A stretch of 64,000 bases of DNA from Bacteroidota bacterium (GTDB taxonomy: Bacteria > Bacteroidota > Bacteroidia > Palsa-965): positions 1 to 64,000 of the forward strand of contig JACQAM010000006.1 of NCBI GenBank assembly GCA_016194975.1. Direction: 5' to 3'. Below, one piece after another: positions 35,191 to 43,199 of this stretch. Positions within the stretch are counted from its first letter, which is position 1. The number at the start of each line of letters is the position of its first letter. Made by a program: the position numbers and the translations under genes. Below the pieces are notes generated by a model, which saw only the letters and a program-made list of their open reading frames with translations, had not been told where the DNA came from and searched no databases.

Positions 35191-36731
35191 AATACATTTT
35201 TTATTTTTTTATTTTTGTTTTTCTCTGTCGTTGTAATTCTGCGGAGAAAAAAAACGGGCAAACACATTTCGCCGGGCCAAGATCACATTATCCTTTGACA
35301 ACCAATGCCGATTCACTTCTTTTTTTTCTCAAAAAAACTGCGAATGATTCCGACAGAATAAACCTGCTGGTAGAATTAGCATGGCAAAAACATAAAAATA
35401 ATACCGATACTTCTCTTCTGCTTAATTCACAAGCAGTGAAAATTTCCGATTCGCTTGCATCATCACGCGATTCAGTGCTGATGCTCACAGGAAAACGCGG
35501 ACAGGCAAAATGCCTGATCGAGTCGGGCGCATTTTATTATTTCAAATCAGATTTTGCCAATGCATTACGCGATTATAATGAATCGATGAATCTCTGGAAA
35601 GAACTTCAGGATTCCACCGGTGAAGCAAAAGTACTCGGCAACATTGCGAATATCTACCAGTCGCAGGGCGATTTTGCCAAAGCACTTACTTATGATTTTC
35701 GTGCGCTGGCTATTGCAGACAAATCGGGCGACAAAGAACTGAGGGGAAATACACTCGGGAATATCGGTGTGCTGTATGATGATCAGAAAGAATATTCCAA
35801 AGCGCTCGAATATCTTTTGAAAGGATTGGAGATCGCAGAAGATGGCGGATCAGGAAATTCGGTTGGAACGAAACTGAACAACATTGGAACTGCTTATTCG
35901 AATATGAACCAGTTTCAAAAAGCGCTTGAGTATTATCATCGTTCTTATTTCATCGATTCGGCAAATGGCGATTTGTCAAGAATTTGTGGTGATCTCGGCA
36001 ACATCGGGATCGTTTTAAAACAACAGGGAGATTCTGTTCTTTTGAAAGGTGATCGTTCACTTGCTCTGCAAAATTATTTTTCTCCTGCGCTTGAAATTTA
36101 TTCGCGTACATTGCAAATAGCGGATACGAGCGGAAGTAAACTTGTAGAGGCGAATACACTGGGATCTATAGGATCGCTTTACATGGCGATGGATGAAAAT
36201 GAAAAGGCGGAGTTCTACCTGCAAAAAGCGATCGCTATGTCAACAGAGCTCAAGGCACTGGCCAAAATAAAAATTTTCGAAGAAACACTGAGCAATTTAT
36301 ACCGGAAGGAAGGGAAATACCAGGACGCGCTCGATCACTATGTGAATTTTTCAGAGGCGAAGGATTCCATTTTCAATAATGACAAGGAGAGGGAAGTAAC
36401 GCGCAATGAAATGAATTATGAATTTGAAAAGAAAGAACTGGAAATAAAAAATACCCAGGATGTAAAAAATGCACAGGCCTTACAGGAAAAGAAAAAACAA
36501 CAACTGATCATTTACACAGTTTCGGCAGGATTGCTTCTCGTGCTCCTGCTCGCGGGTGTAATCCTGCGCAGCCTTTGGCTGAACAAGAAAAAGAACCGGG
36601 TCATCAGCAGTCAAAAAGATATTCTGGAAGAAAAACAAAAAGAAATTCTCGATTCCATTCATTATGCAAAGAGAATCCAGAATTCATTATTGCCGAATGA
36701 AAAATATATTGAAAGAAATCTGGATAAGTGA
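35187..36731 (+). CDS. TPR-repeat membrane protein, sensor-like, without an output domain (514 aa)
   Basis: The start at MKYIFYFFIFVFLCRCNS (35187) gives a signal/lipoprotein-like N-terminus; the 66 residues before it in the same frame read through another signal-peptide gene and are rejected. Six or more TPRs follow (GNIANIYQSQGDFAKALTYDF; GVLYDDQKEYSKALEYLLKG; GTAYSNMNQFQKALEYYHRS). Near residues 440-463 is a membrane helix (VSAGLLLVLLLAGVIL). Then comes a coiled-coil with ILDSIHYAKRIQNSLLPNEKY, the linker that in many Bacteroidota sensors leads into a SpoIIE-type phosphatase. Here the protein stops ten residues later, so either it is a known short form or the phosphatase was lost. Ligand unknown. 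Confidence 0.8.
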   Translation: MKYIFYFFIFVFLCRCNSAEKKNGQTHFAGPRSHYPLTTNADSLLFFLKKTANDSDRINLLVELAWQKHKNNTDTSLLLNSQAVKISDSLASSRDSVLMLTGKRGQAKCLIESGAFYYFKSDFANALRDYNESMNLWKELQDSTGEAKVLGNIANIYQSQGDFAKALTYDFRALAIADKSGDKELRGNTLGNIGVLYDDQKEYSKALEYLLKGLEIAEDGGSGNSVGTKLNNIGTAYSNMNQFQKALEYYHRSYFIDSANGDLSRICGDLGNIGIVLKQQGDSVLLKGDRSLALQNYFSPALEIYSRTLQIADTSGSKLVEANTLGSIGSLYMAMDENEKAEFYLQKAIAMSTELKALAKIKIFEETLSNLYRKEGKYQDALDHYVNFSEAKDSIFNNDKEREVTRNEMNYEFEKKELEIKNTQDVKNAQALQEKKKQQLIIYTVSAGLLLVLLLAGVILRSLWLNKKKNRVISSQKDILEEKQKEILDSIHYAKRIQNSLLPNEKYIERNLDK

Positions 36732-36768
36732 ACTATCTTTAGGAAACAAAAACAATTACCGGCTATTA

Positions 36769-36933
36769 AGAGGCTGTTTAAATTTCATCCTTCTGTTTTG
36801 TTATGCGCCATTTTTGTCCATCCTTCGTTGCATTTCTTGGCCGTAGTCGCTCCACTATGGCCTGCAAAATGCGTCTCGTCTGAACAAAAATGGCATCATA
36901 ACAATTCCAAAAAATGAATTTTAAACAGCCTCT
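36769..36933. mobile_element. 165-bp palindromic MITE-like element
   Basis: The ends are inverted repeats: AGAGGCTGTTTAAA at 36769 and TTTAAACAGCCTCT ending at 36933. The whole arms pair imperfectly: CCATTTTTGT with ACAAAAATGG, TGTTATG with CATAACA, and GGCCGTAGT with ACTATGGCC around a short central loop. There is no ORF. This is what a non-autonomous transposable or REP-type hairpin looks like. It lies 38 bases after the truncated-looking TPR gene and 13 bases before the next start codon. Target duplication is not clear. Confidence 0.75.
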
Positions 36934-36946
36934 AAAAATCCTCCAC

Positions 36947-37360
36947 ATGAAAACAATTTTCTTCGTACTCGGATTTCTCTTTTCCACTTTTATTTTTTCG
37001 CAGGACATGCGGAATTCCTCCGGCTCCTATACAGGAAAAATTGAAAGTGACGGTACCGTTCGCAATTCTTCCGGGTCCTATTGCGGAAAATTCGATTCGA
37101 ACGGCGACATCCGCAATGCATCGGGTTCTTATGTCGGCCATATCGAGAGTGACGGCACCCTCCGCAATTCTTCCGGTTCTTATATGGGACAAGTGAGCAG
37201 CAGCGGCGATGTGCGCAATTCTTCCGGAAGTTTTGTAGGATCGATCAGCGACAGTGGCGATGTGCGAGACGGTTCCGGCAGTTACATCGGTTCGGCAGCA
37301 GGATGCGACAGGGAAGAGGCGGCCTGCGTGTTTTTCTTTTTCAATATTGAAACATGGTAG
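36947..37360 (+). CDS. Exported 17-residue-repeat protein (137 aa)
   Basis: The start at MKTIFFVLGFLF (36947) gives a clean signal peptide ending FSQ; an ATG at 36914 lies inside the MITE-like element and is rejected. The rest is six tandem 17-residue units, pattern R-(N/D)-x-S-G-S-(Y/F)-x-G-x-(I/V/F)-x-S-x-G-x-(V/I/L), which should fold as a regular beta-solenoid. It ends with an odd run of phenylalanines (VFFFFNIETW). Similar repeat proteins occur in Bacteroidota, function unknown. Its 3' end overlaps the next gene by seven bases. Confidence 0.8.
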   Translation: MKTIFFVLGFLFSTFIFSQDMRNSSGSYTGKIESDGTVRNSSGSYCGKFDSNGDIRNASGSYVGHIESDGTLRNSSGSYMGQVSSSGDVRNSSGSFVGSISDSGDVRDGSGSYIGSAAGCDREEAACVFFFFNIETW

Positions 37361-37896
37361 AAAAAAGTATAGGGTTGCATTTTAGCACAACCCTTGTCGT
37401 AGAATTCCGGAAACTGAAACAGCTATCGGAAAAAGCTGCGGAACGGCTGGATGAAAATGAATTCTCATTCCGTGAAAGCGAAAATGAGAACAGTGTGAAG
37501 ATACTGGTGCAGCACGTTGCCGGAAATCTTATTTCCAGGTTCACTGATTTTTTTACGACAGACGGTGAGAAGCCCTGGAGAAACCGCGATTCTGAATTCG
37601 AAGAACAGGATATTTCCAGGAAAGAACTTATGAATAAATGGGAGTCGGCGTGGAAAATACTTTTTACTCTTCTTGAAAATTTAAAAGAAAAAGAATTAGC
37701 GTCGGTGATCAAGATCAGGGGTGAAGAACTTACCGTGGTGCAGGCCCTGCTCCGGCAGTTGTCGCATTATGGTTATCACTCGGGACAGATCGTTCAGCTC
37801 GCGAAAAAAATTAAAGGAGAAAGATGGGAATCACTTTCCATTCCCAAAGGAAGATCATCTGAATTCATGAACAACGGAAAATACCTGCGCGGATGA
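37354..37896 (+). CDS. DinB-superfamily protein, DUF1572-like (180 aa)
   Basis: Four-helix-bundle protein with KILVQHVAGNLISRF (His about 51) and HYGYHSGQIVQLAKK near residue 140, the metal-binding histidines of the DinB/YfiT fold. DUF1572 members are about 170 aa, so it is full length. Family function is unsettled; some members are thiol (bacillithiol or mycothiol) transferases. That fits loosely with bshB1 elsewhere in the window. It overlaps both neighbours (7 bases before, 4 bases ATGA after), so it is one operon with the rhomboid gene. Confidence 0.85.
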   Translation: MVEKSIGLHFSTTLVVEFRKLKQLSEKAAERLDENEFSFRESENENSVKILVQHVAGNLISRFTDFFTTDGEKPWRNRDSEFEEQDISRKELMNKWESAWKILFTLLENLKEKELASVIKIRGEELTVVQALLRQLSHYGYHSGQIVQLAKKIKGERWESLSIPKGRSSEFMNNGKYLRG

Positions 37897-38537
37897 ATGC
37901 CATTCTCACTTACATGATCATCGGGATCACGTGTGTTGCATACATCACGGCCATGAATGATCCGGTTTTGAAAATGCGGTACATGTTCAACGCTTATGCC
38001 ATTGCACATCGCAGGGAATGGTTTCGTTTTTTCACGCATGGTTTGCTGCACGCCGATTTTGCTCATTTACTTTTCAATATGCTTTCACTTTATTTTTTTG
38101 GTGTGAATGTAGAACGTGCTTTTAAATCGGATGAACTTTTCGGGCCGGGCATGGGAACATTTTATTACCTGCTCATTTATGTTGGCGGATTATTCGTTTC
38201 TTCTGTTTATTCTTTTTTCAAACATCGCGATAATGTGAATTATAATGCGCTCGGCGCTTCGGGTGCAGTGAGTGCAATTATTTTCACAAGCATTCTTCTT
38301 TTCCCAATGAGCCGCATCACACTTTTTATTCTTCCTATTCCGGTGCAGGCGTGGATCTACGGATTATTTTTTCTGCTCATTTCGTACCTGCTCGCACGTA
38401 GAAATGTGGGCAACATCGGGCACGACGCACATTTCTGGGGAGCGGTCTGGGGATTTGTAATTCCTATTATTATCAAACCACATTTGTGGAATGATTTTCT
38501 GCTTCTCATTTCATCGCAGGAAACGTTTCTCCGGTAA
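37893..38537 (+). CDS. Rhomboid-family intramembrane serine protease (214 aa)
   Basis: Six membrane segments. HGLLHADFAHLLFNM holds the conserved His/Asn pair, GASGAVSA holds the catalytic Ser123, and DAHFWGAVWGF holds the catalytic His180. It cleaves membrane proteins within the bilayer; substrate unknown. The start codon overlaps the DinB-like gene's stop by four bases. No signal or cytoplasmic extra domain. Confidence 0.92.
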   Translation: MNAILTYMIIGITCVAYITAMNDPVLKMRYMFNAYAIAHRREWFRFFTHGLLHADFAHLLFNMLSLYFFGVNVERAFKSDELFGPGMGTFYYLLIYVGGLFVSSVYSFFKHRDNVNYNALGASGAVSAIIFTSILLFPMSRITLFILPIPVQAWIYGLFFLLISYLLARRNVGNIGHDAHFWGAVWGFVIPIIIKPHLWNDFLLLISSQETFLR

Positions 38538-38573
38538 CTTACGCAGTAGATATTCGTATATTGTCGTGTCATT

Positions 38574-39431
38574 ATGCAGCAGAAGCAATCTCCCTGTCTT
38601 TTTCTTAATGGCGAAGAGCGATCGTCTTCAGAACCGCTTTTCACTTCCCGCAACCGCTCGTTTCGTTATGGTGATGGAATTTTCGAAAGCATGCGTCTCA
38701 TTGGCGGTAAATTATGTTTTGCGCAGCGTCACCTCCAGCGGATGATGGCGGGTGTAAACTTGTTGCAGCTTCGCTTACCCGATAATTTTGTTTCAAAATC
38801 GCTTGAAGAATGGAGCCTGAAGCTTGCAGAAAAAAATAATATTCCGGGCAATGCACGTTTGCGTCTTTCTGTTTTCAGGAACGACGGAGGATATTATCAT
38901 CCGTTGGTGAACGATGCTTCGTGGTTGCTCGAGATGTGGGAATTCGATCAGCAGGATTTCATCCTGAATGAAAAAGGAATTTCAATTGAATTGTACCAGG
39001 ATATCCGCAAGCCGGTGAATAAACTTTCAGCATTAAAAACTTCCAATGCGCAGTTGTATGTTCTGGCTGCATTGTATTCGAAAAAAATGAACGTCGATGA
39101 TAGTGTACTCATCAACCAGAATGGAAATGTGATAGAAGCCACGGGCTCGAATGTTTTCGCGGTGAAAAACGGTGTGCTTTATACCAGCCCGCTTTCTGAA
39201 GGTTGTGTGAATGGAGTGATGCGTGGTGTGATTATGGATATTGCCAATGAAAACCGGATCGCTGTTTATGAAGTTCCGCTTCCATTAAGTGTGCTGTTGA
39301 ATTCGGATGAAATTTTTCTGACGAATGCCGTCAACGGGATCACCTGGGTGTCTTCTTACCGCGCAAAAAAATATTCTAATGTCACCACGAAAAAACTGAA
39401 TGAACTGCTGAATCAGAAAGTTTCGGGATAG
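38574..39431 (+). CDS. PLP-dependent class IV aminotransferase / aminodeoxychorismate lyase-like (285 aa)
   Basis: SFRYGDGIFESMRLIGGKLCF near residue 30, the lysine for PLP in LSALKTSNAQLYVLAA (K155), and NGNVIEATGSNVFAVKNGVLYTSPLSEGCVNGVMR, all class IV motifs. The fold handles branched-chain amino acids (IlvE), D-amino acids or aminodeoxychorismate (PabC). The sequence does not separate these; the lone gene context gives no help, though a PabC-like role is common for such 280-aa proteins in this phylum. Confidence 0.88.
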   Translation: MQQKQSPCLFLNGEERSSSEPLFTSRNRSFRYGDGIFESMRLIGGKLCFAQRHLQRMMAGVNLLQLRLPDNFVSKSLEEWSLKLAEKNNIPGNARLRLSVFRNDGGYYHPLVNDASWLLEMWEFDQQDFILNEKGISIELYQDIRKPVNKLSALKTSNAQLYVLAALYSKKMNVDDSVLINQNGNVIEATGSNVFAVKNGVLYTSPLSEGCVNGVMRGVIMDIANENRIAVYEVPLPLSVLLNSDEIFLTNAVNGITWVSSYRAKKYSNVTTKKLNELLNQKVSG

Positions 39432-39452
39432 CATTAAATTTTCGCAGGAATT

Positions 39453-40130
39453 TTATTTAGCGCCGTTGGCTGCGGGAGGAGTAAGAGAGAAAGCAATCTC
39501 GCACGACACAATTATTTTTTTGTCTTCAACGACCAGCGCACTATCCGTCGCTACCATATATAATTTTCTTATAGATCCGTCGGGCATTTCCATATCTTCT
39601 TCTGTTGATGTAGCTGTCGGCCCCGCGAATGTGAAAGGATCTTTGAATTGCCCTGCAAGATCATACGTGGTGATGTGATATTTTATTCCCCAGACTTTTG
39701 TGTAAATGTCAATGAAGCAATGCATGATCTTCACGTTGATGAGATTTTTTTTCCGGTCGAACCAAATGCTCACATCTCCAACGCATGGCGTGGTGTAGGT
39801 GAGCGCGCCCGCGATAACGGTAACATCCGTAGTGAATGTGGCTTTTCCCTGTTGTAAATGGAGTAATGAATTTTTCAGCACCCAGGTGAAAGTATCTTTT
39901 ATGATCGTGATGTCGTACGGTTCTTTTCCGGAAATAGGGCCCAGCGCCTTCAAACATTTATTCAGCATATCTTCTGTAACAATAACCTGCATATCATTCG
40001 GAACTTTCGTCTGGTCGCTCGATTGCACATCGTTGGTATTGGTGGTAGTAGTCGTGGTCACACTTTTCTGATGTTTGCAGGAACATAGAAAAAGAGTGAG
40101 GATAAAAAGTGAATAATAAAATGTTTTCAT
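39453..40130 (-). CDS. Lipoprotein of unknown function (225 aa)
   Basis: Lipoprotein signal MKTFYYSLFILTLFLCSC with the acylated Cys in LCSC, then a Thr-rich linker (TTTTTTNTND). The body is beta-rich with no enzyme motif (DVTVIAGALTYTTPCVGDVSIWFD; MHCFIDIYTKVWGIKYHITTYDL). Anchored in the outer or inner membrane facing the periplasm. Convergent with the aminotransferase gene 21 bases away and divergent from the thioredoxin-like gene. Not recognised. Confidence 0.7.
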   Translation of the reverse strand: MKTFYYSLFILTLFLCSCKHQKSVTTTTTTNTNDVQSSDQTKVPNDMQVIVTEDMLNKCLKALGPISGKEPYDITIIKDTFTWVLKNSLLHLQQGKATFTTDVTVIAGALTYTTPCVGDVSIWFDRKKNLINVKIMHCFIDIYTKVWGIKYHITTYDLAGQFKDPFTFAGPTATSTEEDMEMPDGSIRKLYMVATDSALVVEDKKIIVSCEIAFSLTPPAANGAK

Positions 40131-40189
40131 GTTCGTTCAATAAAACCTGCGGCAGGATATTTGTTTATTTTCGGGAAATAAATTTAGTG

Positions 40190-40720
40190 ATGAAAACCAT
40201 ACTTCTCACCATTTCATTTCTCTCCGTAACATTTTTTGTTTCTTCACCCGTGGGGCAGATGTTTCCCGATCTGCAGGGAGAAACGCTGGACGATAAAACC
40301 ATGCACATTCCGAATGATACCAAAGGCAAGTCGAGCATCATCTGCCTTGCTTATTCGGAAGATGCGGAAAAAGATCTGAAAACGTGGTACGAACCTGCGT
40401 ATGATAAATTCATTGCGAAAACCGAACTCATGTCTGATGCTTACGATGTGAATCTTTATTTCGTTCCCATGTTCACAGGCACCAAGGCCGCAGCTGCTGC
40501 GGGAGCAAAAGCAAAAATGAAACAGGAAATCCAAGCCGACATTCAGCCGCATGTTCTTGTGTATCGCGGTGAGCTTGATGCTTACAAAGTTCCGCTTGGA
40601 ATGGATGATAAAAAATTACCGTACATTTTTGTACTCGATAAAACAGGAAAAATAGTTTACGTTACTTCCGGCCCCTACACGGAAGATAAGATGGATGAGA
40701 TTGAAGATAAGATAGAGTAG
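40190..40720 (+). CDS. Exported thioredoxin-like protein lacking the CxxC motif (176 aa)
   Basis: Start at MKTILLTISFLSVTFFVSS (40190), a signal peptide; an earlier ATG (40109) adds 27 residues without a signal and is rejected. FPDLQGETLDDKTMHIPNDTKG opens a peroxiredoxin/AhpC-TSA-like fold, and PHVLVYRG, then KLPYIFVLDKTGKIVYVTSGPYT matches the fold's end. No CxxC or peroxidatic Cys is seen, only one Cys in the mature part, so a redox role is uncertain. Alanine-rich stretch GTKAAAAAGAKAKMK in the middle. Terminator follows. Confidence 0.65.
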   Translation: MKTILLTISFLSVTFFVSSPVGQMFPDLQGETLDDKTMHIPNDTKGKSSIICLAYSEDAEKDLKTWYEPAYDKFIAKTELMSDAYDVNLYFVPMFTGTKAAAAAGAKAKMKQEIQADIQPHVLVYRGELDAYKVPLGMDDKKLPYIFVLDKTGKIVYVTSGPYTEDKMDEIEDKIE

Positions 40721-40737
40721 GAAAATAAAAAAAATAA

Positions 40738-40770
40738 AAAAGACAAATCCCAAATTGAAATTTGTCTTTT
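40738..40770. terminator. Bidirectional hairpin terminator
   Basis: AAAAGACAAAT (40738-40748) pairs with ATTTGTCTTTT (40760-40770), an 11-bp perfect stem with A/T runs on the outside. It lies between the plus-strand gene ending at 40720 and the minus-strand gene ending at 40793, so it can stop both. Confidence 0.75.
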
Positions 40771-40792
40771 AGAATTTGAAATTTTATTCTTG

Positions 40793-40987
40793 TTATCCGT
40801 TGATCACTTTTGCGTTCGGATATTTTTTCATCCACATGTCAAGCGCTTCTTTGCTGCGCACAGAAATCGTTGTACGGTAATCCACCTGCAATTTGATCAC
40901 GTTTCCTTCAGGAGCAGGCTTCTGCACGGGTTTACGGAATCTTGCTTTGAGTGCTGTACTTTCTTTCGTTAAAACCAGAGGTCTCAT
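40793..40987 (-). CDS. Small basic protein, paralogue A (64 aa)
   Basis: Starts MRPLVLTKESTALKARFRKP. The C-terminal half, IKLQVDYRTTISVRSKEALDMWMKKYPNAKVI, is shared in pattern with the 49-aa protein at 41236-41385. Basic, no signal peptide, no membrane segment. A terminator stands on the 3' side. Unknown family; conserved duplication supports that it is translated. Could bind nucleic acid, which is only a guess from charge. Confidence 0.65.
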   Translation of the reverse strand: MRPLVLTKESTALKARFRKPVQKPAPEGNVIKLQVDYRTTISVRSKEALDMWMKKYPNAKVING

Positions 40988-41178
40988 TTCATTTATTTAT
41001 TAGAAGATAATAGATTGATTTGCCTACAAATGAAAGGGAAAAAACGATGCGGCAACCCGTAAATTCTTCTATTTTACGCTTATTTCCGACGACTGACCCT
41101 TTTTGCCCGTTGAACGGGGAGCAACTAATGAATTTAAGAGTGTCAATGGAAATTTTCATATGGTCAGAAATGAAAAAA

Positions 41179-41195
41179 CCTCTCTAAGCGAGAGG
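41179..41195 (-). terminator. Rho-independent terminator of the 49-aa gene
   Basis: CCTCTC (41179-41184) and GAGAGG (41190-41195) form a stem with a 5-base loop. Read on the minus strand it is followed by six Ts. It lies 41 bases after the stop at 41236. Confidence 0.8.
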
Positions 41196-41235
41196 CCTTT
41201 TCGGGGATGTATTCTTCGGTTAAACAAATACTCTT

Positions 41236-41385
41236 TCAGGGAATGATCTGCGCGCCCGGGAAGCGCGTGAGCCACATTTTCACAGCTTCCATGGAGCGTA
41301 CGATGATGATCGTTCTGTTGTTCAGCCTCAGTTTGATCCGGTCTCCAGGAAGTACCGGCGGGCTTTGATTTTTCTGACGTTTCAT
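41236..41385 (-). CDS. Small basic protein, paralogue B (49 aa)
   Basis: Start chosen at MKRQKNQSPPVLPGD (41385); an ATG 60 bases upstream adds a poorly matching leader. The core IKLRLNNRTIIIVRSMEAVKMWLTRFPGAQII aligns residue for residue with the neighbour at 40793-40987 (IKL...RT.I.VRS.EA..MW...P.A..I). Own terminator at 41179-41195. Two similar mini-genes within 600 bases suggest tandem duplication. Function unknown. Confidence 0.65.
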   Translation of the reverse strand: MKRQKNQSPPVLPGDRIKLRLNNRTIIIVRSMEAVKMWLTRFPGAQIIP

Positions 41386-41612
41386 GACAATAAGTATTAA
41401 ACTGTTGACACTATCCTTCTTTACCATTAAGACGTCCGGAAACACTCCTTAGTCTGGCCATTTAACAAATTTTGGAGCAAATAAATGAACAGCAAAGTGA
41501 AACTTAATTCTGCATAACGCGTCGCGCGGAAAAAGGAACAGCATAAACAACTTTATTTTTTATTTGGCAAGAAAATAATTTTCACCGCGTTTCATTTTAA
41601 AACCAAATCAAA

Positions 41613-43055
41613 ATGAAACGAATCATCTCCCTTTTATTTGTCCTCGCATTTTGCAAAGCATTTTGCCAGGATGTGAATGTGAAACTGACACTCCTCGCTA
41701 CGGAAGGCGGTTATCATTCCAACATGAGTGTAACACTGGAAGATTCTGTTGCGAATACTTCTTACAAAGGAACAACGGATGCAAATGGACAGGTAACGAT
41801 TGCCGTTCCCGGGAATGCAACTTACCGCATCGTGATCCTCGATTACACAGACAAAAAATTCATTGATGTTCCCGATGCTCCAGGCGCTACAATGACTTCA
41901 TCGATGTGGTACAGCAGGAATATGGTGCAGGAAGAAAAAAATTTCGTAATGAATGATGCAGAAAAAAAAGCGGTAGATGATTATGCCAATGCGTTGCCCG
42001 ACACTACGTGGTTCGGTTCATCCTATCATCCTTTGCCCGGCGATCATTACAACTATGTGCACATCACACTCGCACTCACCGATCTTCACAATGGCCCGCT
42101 TGCCGGGGAAAGAGTAACGCTCATTGGCAGAAAAAGAAAAAAAGCTTTTAAGGGAACAACTGATTCGCAGGGAAAACTCGTGATGTATCTTCCGAAAGGC
42201 GATGATTACGACCTGAGTTTTTATTATCATAAAAATTTTGAATTCACTGAATGCAAGTACAGCCGCGGAACGAGTGACCAGGAATGGTCGTTCGAATATA
42301 TCGGCACTAAAGAATATGAGCGGCAGAAAAAAGAAGAGCAGGAAAGGGAGGCCGCCGAAGCTGAACGGGCAAAAGCTGATTCCGTTCGTTTCGCCCAGGA
42401 AATAAAATATCAGGGCAATGGAATAATGTCTTTATTCGATCGGAACAACTGGAAAAATCCGCTTGTGATCTGTGATGCCAGTAAGGGAATGAAGTACATC
42501 GACGATGATCTGACCGCCTGGTTTTCAAAAAATCAGAACGAGAACCCGGAATCACAATTCGTTTTTTTCAACGACGGAGATGCAAAAGCAACTTCAGAAA
42601 AAAAGATCGGGGAAACCGGCGGATTATATTACACGCCGGCACTTACACTCGACAAACTGGTTGTTTTTATGAATTCAGTCATTGACAAAAGCACAGATTC
42701 CGATGTTCCGGATAATTATGTGGAAGCGCTCATCGAGGGTGTAAAAATGGCTAAGCAACCTTTTGGTGATATCATTCTCATTGTGGACAATCATGCATGC
42801 GCACGAGATATCAGTCTTCTTTCACAATTCAATCACCCGGTGCACGTGGTGGTGTTTTGTTCCATCAAAGGCGGCTGTGATCATTCATTATGCCAGCCCG
42901 ATTATCTGAAGATCGCCTGGCAAACAAAAGGAACGCTGCATATCGATGGGTTGGATTACAACGACATCGGGAAGATGAGGGACGGGGAATCAATCCAGGT
43001 GTGCTCTTCGGAAACAAACTACAAATTAGTCAACGGAGAATTTTTCAGGATGTAG
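41613..43055 (+). CDS. Exported protein with Ig-like carrier domains and a vWA-like C-terminal domain (480 aa)
   Basis: Signal peptide MKRIISLLFVLAFCKAFCQ. Two carboxypeptidase-regulatory/Ig-like modules follow, each with a T-(T/S)-D-(A/S)-(N/Q)-G-(Q/K) turn (KGTTDANGQVTIAVPG; KGTTDSQGKLVMYLPKG). A charged helix, about residues 230-262 (ERQKKEEQEREAAEAERAK), links to a vWA-like fold with LVICDASKGMKYIDDDL. The usual MIDAS is DxSxS; here DASKG has lost the second serine, so metal binding is doubtful. Location periplasm or surface; role unknown. Confidence 0.7.
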   Translation: MKRIISLLFVLAFCKAFCQDVNVKLTLLATEGGYHSNMSVTLEDSVANTSYKGTTDANGQVTIAVPGNATYRIVILDYTDKKFIDVPDAPGATMTSSMWYSRNMVQEEKNFVMNDAEKKAVDDYANALPDTTWFGSSYHPLPGDHYNYVHITLALTDLHNGPLAGERVTLIGRKRKKAFKGTTDSQGKLVMYLPKGDDYDLSFYYHKNFEFTECKYSRGTSDQEWSFEYIGTKEYERQKKEEQEREAAEAERAKADSVRFAQEIKYQGNGIMSLFDRNNWKNPLVICDASKGMKYIDDDLTAWFSKNQNENPESQFVFFNDGDAKATSEKKIGETGGLYYTPALTLDKLVVFMNSVIDKSTDSDVPDNYVEALIEGVKMAKQPFGDIILIVDNHACARDISLLSQFNHPVHVVVFCSIKGGCDHSLCQPDYLKIAWQTKGTLHIDGLDYNDIGKMRDGESIQVCSSETNYKLVNGEFFRM

Positions 43056-43066
43056 CGGAATACAGT

Positions 43067-43086
43067 GGTTGTGTTATAAAACAACC
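43067..43086 (+). terminator. Probable terminator hairpin after the vWA-like gene
   Basis: GGTTGT (43067-43072) pairs with ACAACC (43081-43086) around an 8-base loop, followed by CTCTTTTCT. A second weak stem, CGGTC/GACCG, lies near 43110-43127. Both are between convergent genes (vWA-like and clpB). Confidence 0.45.
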
Positions 43087-43199
43087 CTCTTTTCTGCCTG
43101 AAAAAAAACCGGTCTTCCGGGACCGTAAGGAAGCAGCCTGCATGAGCGATGCGTGGTTAAATTCCCTTTGCTGCGTGTTGCTTGCAGCTGCTCCTGTTT

